Shown piece after piece: positions 56,571-64,000 of a stretch of DNA of 64,000 bases. Position 1 is the stretch's first letter. The number at the start of each line of letters is the position of its first letter. The stretch comes from Lineus longissimus (taxonomy: Eukaryota; Nemertea; Pilidiophora; Heteronemertea; Lineidae). The notes below the pieces were generated by a model that searched no databases, was not told where the DNA came from, and worked only from the letters and a program-made list of their open reading frames with translations. The stretch is from assembly GCF_910592395.1 (NCBI RefSeq), contig NC_088321.1, positions 8,120,001 to 8,184,000 of the forward strand. The letters are read 5' to 3'. The position numbers and the translations under genes are program-made.

Positions 56571-57470
56571 GACATACGAATATATGCCGCGCAGATAACA
56601 TCTTCAGTATACTGGTTCACATCACCATGCTATGTCTCGTACACGGGCCAACATGCTTCATATATTTAAATCGTTATACAAGCATTATAAGCTCGTCGGA
56701 TGAAACATACGCCTGTGCCGTGACATTAGAGAATTCAACGCGTTCCGGTAAGTCACGTTAACTCATTACAGAAGTTGCTAGTTTCGTCAGCCTCCATTAG
56801 ATGGCGTGAGCATCTGCTATTACATGTAGTCATCACATTACGGATAAAGTATTTTAGAGAGATTTCAGGGGGTTTCATTTGCAATGACATGGGGAGGGGG
56901 GGGGGGGGAAGCACTCATAACCACTCAGCTGTTTCAGTTTTATGGCGTCGAGTTTTGCCATTGGGTTTGTGTTCGAATACTGCGTCCACCTGACTTCGGG
57001 AAAAGGCGCCTGGTTGTGGACTACTTTTATTGTCAGCTTTTTTTCTTGAACTTGCTGGCAAGGGTTGTGGCCTGGTCATGGATTAAACTTTTGGGTAGAG
57101 TTTCTTGTCTAGCTGGTCAGTGTTGTCACAAGTTATTTGAATTGTGTTAATATGATTTTATTCTTGAAAATCGGTTATAATATTAACAGTACACTATTTT
57201 ACAGAAAAACGATTATATAGCTGAGTACAAAACATTAAAGTTTGATGAAATTCCAGCCTTTTTAAAGTGATGGAAGAGGGAGGCTGATAGATTAGATAGT
57301 CGATAGTCAGATGCTCACGCCATCTCATGGAGGCTGATAAAACTAGCAACTGCTGTAATGAGTTAACGTGACATTCCGGAACGCGTTGAATTCTCTAATG
57401 TCACGGCACATACGCCTATTCGCCACGCAGATAGCGTCTTCAGTTTACTGTGTTCATATCACGATGTTAT
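56571..57470. mobile_element. Foldback element flanked by a direct repeat
   Basis: Inverted arms of about 105 bp: about 56708-56812 pairs with about 57309-57413, including GTCACGTTAACTCATTACAG and GATGGCGTGAGCATCTG, with a few differences. Between them is an ORF-free core with a 13-G tract (56896-56908). Outside the arms, about 56571-56633 and 57408-57470 are similar in direct orientation (CATACG...GCAGATA..CTTCAGT). The whole may be an element inserted into a duplicated segment. Confidence 0.65.
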
Positions 57471-57479
57471 TGCTTTCAT

Positions 57480-58145
57480 GATCAGTACATATAAATATAT
57501 AATCATTCTAACAGGTATTTTAATTTCCAAAAAATTATTTTAGCCTACAACGTTCTTAGATGGGCAAGATGAAAATCTCTCTGCGAATGCTAGATTGCTA
57601 TATGCTGTAATAATATTCCATGCGGAACTCAGTTGATGTGCTTGAGCTTAATAAAGCTGACATCGTTTCTCGTGGGCCATTCGGCGAAATTTATCTTCCC
57701 GTTAAAGGTCAATATGTTTATAAAGTCACAAATAGACTAAACCCAACGATACCCGTCAGACATCCGCCTACAATTTTGCTATGGCTGCCTGGCGAAAAGT
57801 ATAGAGTATGCCCGAAATAATTATCACTGTCTTAAATTAACGAGCAAGAGAAATTATGAGCATTATATCCGCACACTTATGATACGCAAGAAGGAATTTA
57901 AGTCCGACTCGGCATATCTGTATTTTCACTTACCTACAGACTCTACTTTACTCTCAGACGATGATGAAGGCGCACTACGTACGTGAGCTGAAAAAAGCGC
58001 GTCGCCTGACTAGGATGATCTGGCCACGTGTCTACAGGCAATTACACTATGAGAGAATGATATTGCAGTAATATTCTGTATCTTTGCGCCTATCAAAATC
58101 GGCGGTATGGTCGGGACGAAATTTATATAACTTTTTCTGATTTTG
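57480..58145. other. Non-coding; one small orphan ORF
   Basis: An ORF at 57620-57820 (66 codons) encodes MRNSVDVLELNKADIVSRGP. It resembles nothing I know. It lies upstream of the promoter-like repeat copy 2. Confidence 0.3.
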
Positions 58146-58380
58146 TTTCAGCTCTTAGATTGTAGAAAAAGACGTTATACGCGTAAGTCCTGGCGCGAAA
58201 GACTTTTCCCGCTACACGTTAGTGCACGCCAACGTCACCCAGCTATTTATAAGACAACATTCTCCAAACGTCGGCAATGGCAAATCATCGTTGCCAAGTC
58301 GCACTCGATTTACTGACTATGCGAACTGAGAGAGTGAGTAATCAAGCTGACGTCGCGGGAAAAATAGTTATCACTATGAG
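58146..58380 (+). repeat. Promoter-like repeat copy 2
   Basis: TTTCAGCTCTTAGATTGTAGAAAAAG and, downstream, CCCAGCTATTTATAAGAC match 33655-33790 in order and spacing. GTAATCAAGC and GGAAAAAT lie at matching places downstream in both copies. It carries a TATTTATAA TATA-like element. It may be the U3/promoter of a repeat family or two paralogous promoters. Confidence 0.5.
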
Positions 58381-58659
58381 CCTGAAATCCCGACCTTGTG
58401 TCAGTAATTCATAGTTCGTCATGTGACATGTCATTAAGAAAGGAATATATTCCTCTGTAGGGTTGGTCTGCGTCTTGCACCTATCTAAATCGGTACGATC
58501 GAGCGATATAAAGCAGAAACGCAGAATTTTCTTAGACTTCAATTGGCTGCTGATTCATTCGAAATTTGACACAGTTAATGAAACGGCCAGGGGCCATTGT
58601 GCTCACCGTAAGTATTTTTAGTAGACAGTTACAGAAAGTGCTACAGTATGTAGGCCTCT

Positions 58660-60166
58660 CATAATTTATACATGCATCTGTGACCAGTTCAGAGCCGGCC
58701 CTGGCCAAGTGGTGAATCCGAGACTTGTGGTTCCAAGCTTGTAGAGTCTAGGTGAAAATGATAGTGAAGAAACGTGCCACTCTATGACAATGGTCACGGT
58801 GAATATATTTTTAACTTTGACCTCAGTGACCCTGACAGGTAGGTCAAATAACAAACCAGGGTGATATGTGATGTAGACACATCCACCTGACCATAACAAT
58901 TTCATCACTCGTTACACTACAGCAATCGGCAAAAAACGATTTCCAAGATGGCCGCCTAATTAAATCTATGGCACCAAATAAATCAAAAAATGAAGAAAAT
59001 GTAAGATAGAACTCAGAAAAGAAAAAAGGAAAAGATGAAAAATAAAAATAGTTTTGGCTGTCCTTGACCGGGGTTTGAACTCACGACCTTTGGATTGCCA
59101 CAATACGAGGAAAAACCCACAAAACATGCAATTTCGGCCATATTTGAATTCCGATCTGGCTGAAACTTGGCATACAAATAGTGGCTTCTTAGATGCATCA
59201 TTGCACAAAATTAAAACTCTTTACATTGAACAACGACAAAACGTACCAAGAACGGTAAAGTTTTCAACTTTGACCTCTGTGAACTTGAAAGGTGGGTCAA
59301 ATCAAAAACCCGTAAGATATGTGATGTGTCCTTGCTGGGAGTACCTACCATGAAACTTTTATCAAAAACAAATCAGTAATAAGCGAGAAATCACACTTTT
59401 TGAGTTTTGAGTTTGGGCCCCCTGGTGGCCAAGTCAATAATCAGACCGAACCAAAATTCAGTGTAAAAGGTCAACTGACCTAGGGGGTCATTTGTTCAAA
59501 GTTTCAAGTTCATAACTGTTGCGGTTGAGAAACGTGCCATAGTTACACTCAAACGGCAAATTTACGCCATTTGACCTCTGCGACCTTAAAAAGTAGGTCA
59601 AATCCAAAAAATCGTGCAACATCTGAGGTAACCTTGCTAGGGGTCCCTGCCATAAAAATTTCATCAAAAACAATTTGCTAATAAGCAGGCTATTGCACTT
59701 CTTACTTTTTCTGTTTTGGCCCCCTGGTGGCAAAGTCAAGATTTAGATCAGGCTGAAATTCAGCACCAGAGGTTATCTGATATAGATGGTTATATGTACC
59801 AAGTTTCAAGCTCATAGCTTTGGTGGTTGAGAAACGTGCCATAGTTACACTCAAACGGCCAATTCACGCCATTTGACCTCTGCGACCTTGAAAAGTAGAT
59901 CAAATTAAAAACCCGTAAGATATATGATGTATCCTTGCTATGAGTACCTACCACAAAAGTTTTATCGAAAACAAGTCACTAATAAGCGAGATATCACACT
60001 TTTTAGATATCCACATTTGGCCCCCTGGTGGCCAAGTAGAGAATCAGATCGGACAGAAATTTAGTGTCACGGGTCATCTGACCTAGGGGGTCATGTGTAC
60101 AAAGTTTTAAGTTCATAGGCCTAGTGGTTAAAAAACGTGCCACTGTTTTTGAACTAGGATACGACG

Positions 60167-60198
<32 letters not shown>

Positions 60199-60215
60199 AC
60201 GACGGACACTGCGGT
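58660..60215. repeat. Satellite-like tandem array, about 302-bp period, with (ACG)n end
   Basis: Units share TTTGACCTCTGCGACCTT (59571, 59873) and related copies at 58816 and 59269, giving periods near 302 with one 453-bp interval. Other shared blocks are GGCCCCCTGGTGGCCAAGT, GAAACGTGCCATAGTTACACT and GACCTAGGGGGTCAT. The array ends in an (ACG)n run at about 60160-60200. The longer first interval seems to contain an extra insert with a tRNA-like B box (GAGTTCAAACCCC on the minus strand, about 59065-59085). Such arrays are common in marine invertebrates. Confidence 0.85.
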
Positions 60216-61026
60216 ATCGTATAGACTCCCCTACGGTGAGCCAAATATGGATATTTAACCCGATTCTCTCCCGATTTCACCATCAGAGTTTCGAGCAGAG
60301 CACATATCACCATTTTTATCACGGCGAAACATGTGTATTATTGTTCATTGACTGGGTATCATATTTCCATCAACTATCATTTGACATACTCAAACCAGCG
60401 TTACGCTGGCACCAAGGTAGTCTGAATCTGAGACCACCGCGATCAATCAAGTTTCGCCTACGGCCCAGCATTGAACAAATACAAGTAACTTTGTTGGTGG
60501 CTTCAACTTATTCATTAGAATCGTTTTTACAAAGTCATCCATACATACTGGCTTTAGCATTAAAAATGTTAGTAGAAGACGGATTTGACTCTGGTAGATG
60601 TACCAAGCCATAAATTAAATTAAGCTCGCCAAGAGTCGACTAAATTTACGGTAACCCTGGCCTACGATTTATCGACAGAGTCACCGGGCGAAGGATAACT
60701 CTTCGAACGTGTCCCCCGACTAATGGCGCAAAGTTAATTACTGTTGCACCGAATTTGACTGCGCTGGCTGTGGCTCAGCAGAAACTAGTTTAATTCTGCC
60801 AATTTCTCGGCACGAACAAAGCTAAATTAACAACAATATATAATACTCGATTAAAACTCCAGCCGGGATTTAAAGATTTTTCAAAGTTATTTCTGTTACT
60901 GAGATATTATCCGGGTTTTTGTTGGTTTTTGACGTACTTTACAACGTCACAGAGCCTGGTCAAATAGTGTAAATTGACCGTATTTATTACATTTGCAATA
61001 TTATTTACGATAAAGGAGGTCGAAGA
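60216..61026. other. Upstream of orphan ORF; no gene
   Basis: A 125-codon ORF (60236-60613) has no motif and biased, satellite-edge sequence. The last bases before 61027 contain a GGAGGTCGAAGAATGG start context. No promoter is clear. Confidence 0.4.
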
Positions 61027-62028
61027 ATGGATTCCATAGGCAATGACCTATCATTTGACAAAAAATGTCTGTACAATTTATGCGATAAGATGACAGCGGC
61101 AAATGCATTTCAAGATGACGTAGATTACCACTTGTTATACGAAAGGATTGAGAGCCTAAGATCCTGGTCCGAATTTGTCTCCTATCTCTTTCATGAACTT
61201 AAACAGACGCAGTGCATATTTTGCAGTACTTTGGAGGGCGGTTTAATCTTGCCCGATGTTGAATCTTATAGGGGATGCGAGATCGAGTTTTTTGTGAACG
61301 TGAGTAATGGTACGGAAGAGGAATGCACTGTACAGATTATAAAATGTTTAGGGATGCTCCCCTGTTTTGAAACACCACACATGTTTGGCGCTTTGGATCG
61401 CTTTCAATTTGAAAACAAATTTGTCAAACAAATGATTTGTGCCAATGTTAGCGTTGGTAATTATTATAAACATGTTCGACCAGTTCTGTCGGCCAACAAC
61501 AGGATGCTAGACAGTCGAGCTTTTGTGAAAAAATGGTTAAGCCTAGTTAATGAACATCTATTTCGCCTGGTGTTCACTGACAAAAAAGAGGGCTTTTGTT
61601 TCGATGCAACGACTAATTTTTGCTGGTCGGCCGTCAAAAGTGCTGATTTGTACATATGCTGCATTGACCTATACCACCGTTGTCCGTCGCTTCTGCAGAA
61701 ATTTCCAAAAGCACCTATGTTACAGGCAAGCCCTAATCCTGTAATTGATACGAAACCTTTCAACTTTAATACAGGGGATGCGGCCTTTGATCTCAGTCTT
61801 GACAGCTTCTTAATGGAGCCCGCATTCAATCAACATCAAGTCGACAAATCTGATGCGCCTATTCTCAACGGCGGCAGTACATCAGTATTGGCGTTCTCAA
61901 CGGTGGTGCCTGACAGGTGTTCCGACTTGACCAAACCTACCTTCATTCTGTACACCCCCCCCCCCCCCCCCCCCGTCAGAGCATCAATTCCGCGAAAACA
62001 ATTTAACGACAAAATCGGACAAGATTAA
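61027..62028 (+). CDS. Orphan 333-codon ORF, function unknown
   Basis: A plus-strand ORF starting MDSIGNDLSFDKKCLYNL. It is not like any family I can name. The first 210 residues are a mixed, cysteine-containing region with FATL-type hydrophobic blocks (RLVFTDKKEGFCF, NFCWSAVKSADLYIC); the last part is acidic/serine-rich and has a polyproline run encoded by a 20-C tract (61955-61974). The frame breaks after 62028 at a tandem duplication, but coding-like sequence continues to about 62730. It might be a host gene, a retrotransposon Gag-like protein or part of another mobile element. Confidence 0.5.
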   Translation: MDSIGNDLSFDKKCLYNLCDKMTAANAFQDDVDYHLLYERIESLRSWSEFVSYLFHELKQTQCIFCSTLEGGLILPDVESYRGCEIEFFVNVSNGTEEECTVQIIKCLGMLPCFETPHMFGALDRFQFENKFVKQMICANVSVGNYYKHVRPVLSANNRMLDSRAFVKKWLSLVNEHLFRLVFTDKKEGFCFDATTNFCWSAVKSADLYICCIDLYHRCPSLLQKFPKAPMLQASPNPVIDTKPFNFNTGDAAFDLSLDSFLMEPAFNQHQVDKSDAPILNGGSTSVLAFSTVVPDRCSDLTKPTFILYTPPPPPPVRASIPRKQFNDKIGQD

Positions 62029-62110
62029 AACTACATAGCGCCTCCCGTCAGAGCATCAATTGCGCGAAAACAATGACTTAGAGGCAAAATCAGGCAAGAC
62101 TAAAACTAAG
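61971..62110. repeat. 71-bp tandem duplication in the orphan ORF
   Basis: CCCGTCAGAGCATCAATT and following bases occur at about 61972 and again at about 62043, with small differences, so the gene has an internal duplication that changes the frame. Slippage next to the C tract is a likely cause. Confidence 0.75.
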
Positions 62111-62730
62111 AGAAAAGCCGCATCCTCAACAAAAACAACACGAGACAAAAAGACCCCACGAAGGCAAACTCCTAAAGCTCCGAGCGTTCCTGTCTTGGAC
62201 ATGCCATTAGAAACCTACCAATGTGTCGACGATCCGTGCAGTCACTGCTGCACCTCTTTTATCGATAGGCACCTTAACAGATGACGATAGCTTTTCTGAC
62301 AATGACGATGAGACTGCCAAGGAATGGCAACCTGGTTTTAAAGTTTCTGTTGAAAGTCAATCAGAGGCTCCATCATTAAGTAGCATTATAGAAAATGTGA
62401 ATGAATTGAAATTGCCGAATTGCAAAATGTCCTTCAAACGAATGAAACCTTTACAAATGTTGTCGGGCCACTGGAAAAAATATATGGAGCTAAGTTGGAC
62501 AAGGCTGACAAATATTTTGCAGCTCTCCTCGATCAAGTTGCCCAAACAATGATCCTGGAATCTTACAACGTTTTGGCAATATCATTTGTAAAACGGGTTG
62601 TTTGCGACAGGACTGCACAGCAGACGATCTTAGACAAAATTACCCCATTCATATGGCGTTTTTGAGGACTTTACAAAAAAAAGTCAATCAAAAATGACCG
62701 AGAGATGGCAAAATACATCGAAAAGTGCAG
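62060..62730 (+). pseudogene. C-terminal continuation of the orphan ORF
   Basis: Different frames carry KSGKTKTKRKAASSTKTTR (62078-62150), then DDDSFSDNDDETAKEWQPG (62295-62350) and SIIENVNELKLPN, then LDKADKYFAALLDQVAQTM and DRTAQQTILDKITPFIWRF to 62665, then MAKYIEKC to 62730. The order suggests one original protein of roughly 550-600 residues broken by frameshifts. The Harbinger element follows. Confidence 0.5.
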
Positions 62731-62990
62731 GACCTGTTTCATAAAGCTTAATGGAGTTCCTTTAGGCCTAAAGGCACGTTAACGACGTTCCTTAAATGAC
62801 CTAGCCGTTTCATAAAGCTTCCATTAACTATCTAGGTTAATGGTGGCTTTAACGAGTGTTTCAGGTAGTGCCATTAACCTTCCTTTAGTTAACAGAGTTC
62901 CTTTAAATCTGAAGGAGGTTCGGGGTTCCTTCAAGCTTCCTTTACGAGTTTTTTCTGCCTTCGGACGTCGAGCAGAGTGGACGTGCCATC
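62731..62990 (+). other. 5' non-coding region of the Harbinger element
   Basis: Short blocks around ATTAAC, TTCCTTTA and AAGCTT recur several times, some in inverted order, up to the ATG at 62991. The start GGACCTGTTTCATAAAGCTT resembles a transposon terminus. No target duplication could be verified because the right end is outside the window. Confidence 0.4.
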
Positions 62991-63975
62991 ATGCTGCGCT
63001 TAATACGAGAGCGTGAGAGACGCGCTATTCGGCGGGAGAGGATATTCCGTGATCGATTTGACCCGATTGATTCGATGCGGGAGGATTTATTTATGAAACG
63101 ATACAGATTTCCAAAAAACATTTGCATCGATTTTTGTAGAGAGCTTTCGGAGGAGCTTCAGCATCCGACAGAGAGGAACCACGTCCTTACTGTGTCAATG
63201 CAAGTATGCACTGCGTTGCGTTTTTTTGCCAGTGGCAATAACCAGTCGAGTGTTGGGGACAAATCATCACATTAATGTGACAAGCACTTCACGATGCATA
63301 AATGCAGTTTCCTCTGCTTTGGCGGCTCGTATCGATCAACACGTGTACTTCCCGAACAATCTACAGCATGTGAAGGCGAAGTTTTTCGAAAAAACGGAAT
63401 TTCCCCGCGTGATTGGGTCGATTGATGGGACCCACGTCCGCATCAGCAAACCAAGCATCAACGAAAATATATACGTGAATCGAAAGGGGTTTCACAGCAT
63501 CAATGCGATGCTTGTGTGTGACTGGGACATGATAATAAATAACTGTGTAGCCCGTTTTCCTGGTGGAACACACGATTCCTACGTCCTTCACAGTTCAGCA
63601 CTAGGCCGAGAATTCGAGAGAAATCCAACAAATGGTTGGCTGTTGGGAGATTCTGGGTATCCTTCCAAGAGATGGATTATGACACCTCTTGGTAATGCTC
63701 AGACACGACAGGAAAAACATTATCAACGGAGGCAATGTAAAGCTAGGAGCATCATTGAGCGTTGCAATGGATTGTTGAAGTAACGCTTCAGATGCCTCAG
63801 GAAGGAGCTACATTACACTCCTGCAAAAGCATCTATGGTAATTCAGTCTTGCTGTGCTCTTCACAATGTTTCCGTCAGATACAAGTTGCCAGTCTTACAT
63901 GATCCGGATAGTACAGACGATGATTCCTCTGATAGTGATGCTGGGGATGACGAGTTTCCTCCAAGGTACAATGAC
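62991..63975 (+). pseudogene. PIF/Harbinger transposase (HARBI1-like), frameshifted
   Basis: An N-terminal frame (62991-63275) has RRERIFRDRFDPIDSMRE, ICIDFCRELSEEL and TALRFFASGNNQSSVG. A frameshift near 63260 leads to the catalytic domain (63290-63780): GSIDGTHVRI (first Asp), GDSGYPSKRWIMTP (second Asp) and ARSIIERCNGLLK (Glu), matching the DDE_4 pattern of Harbinger transposases. A TAA at 63781 is followed in frame by RFRCLRKELHYTPAKAS and an acidic tail, running towards the window end. The element is probably 5'-bounded near 62731 by GGACCTGTTTCATAAAGCTT. Its decay explains only the transposase, not the MITEs. Confidence 0.9.
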
Positions 63976-64000
63976 ACGAAGGAAAACCAAATAAGAGAGG

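Noticed and set aside
58660-60215. CRISPR-like array
   Set aside because: Period near 300 bp, divergent units, eukaryotic context; it is a satellite-like repeat.
60236-60613. 125-codon plus-strand ORF after the satellite array
   Set aside because: No motif, starts at the end of the repeat array, and no promoter or splice context.

Overview
This window is eukaryotic repeat-rich DNA, probably from a marine invertebrate animal. It holds many non-LTR retrotransposon relics, several foldback or TIR elements, a Harbinger transposase, a C2H2 zinc-finger exon with a usable splice donor, and a roughly 300-bp satellite-like array. I see no rRNA, tRNA, CRISPR or prokaryotic gene organisation. The species call is inference only; no sequence here names a host.

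The centrepiece is a complete, apparently young LTR retroelement at 6187-22563 on the minus strand. It is 16,377 bp long, has 675-bp LTRs that I read as identical at a constant offset of 15,702, and is flanked by the 4-bp target duplication ATTG. In transcription order it has a 5' LTR, a primer-binding site, Gag with two zinc knuckles, Pol reached through a -1 frameshift signal (slippery TTTAAAC, 9-nt spacer, long stem), an F-like envelope, a fourth protein with a RING-H2 zinc finger, about 3.1 kb of 3' non-coding DNA, a polypurine tract and the 3' LTR. Pol is unusual: it has two separate retropepsin domains (DTGG and DSGA) and ends in a chromodomain after integrase. Strong splice acceptors sit just before env and directly against the ATG of the RING gene, so both are probably made from spliced RNAs. 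Chromodomain integrase, env, tandem proteases and a RING accessory gene in one element is the best candidate here for a previously undescribed system.

The rest is a nest of older insertions. At 1757-5954 (minus) a decayed LINE carries a 1.16-kb Tc1/mariner-type foldback in its endonuclease. At 22.7-33.1 kb (plus) a decayed Gypsy element is split by a 943-bp Mutator-like element (9-bp target duplication) and by a 4.8-kb LINE, which itself carries a Harbinger-type MITE (TSD TAA). A second decayed Gypsy lies at 34.9-37.6 kb (plus). Two 5'-truncated LINEs follow on the minus strand: 38.4-40.7 kb, with one in-frame stop in its RT, and 42781-44546, with a perfect 16-bp target duplication. An L1/Tx1-like LINE with ORF1, endonuclease and an (ATTGA)n tail lies at about 52.1-54.9 kb (plus).

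Possible host sequence is limited. There is a C2H2 zinc-finger exon at 49796-50274 (minus), broken by a 228-bp MITE, and a cluster of exon-like segments at 47.4-48.7 kb (plus). An orphan ORF of unknown function lies at 61027-62665 (plus), followed immediately by a Harbinger transposase relic (62991-63975). Other DNA consists of satellite-like repeats, foldbacks, poly-G/C runs and sequence in which I see nothing.
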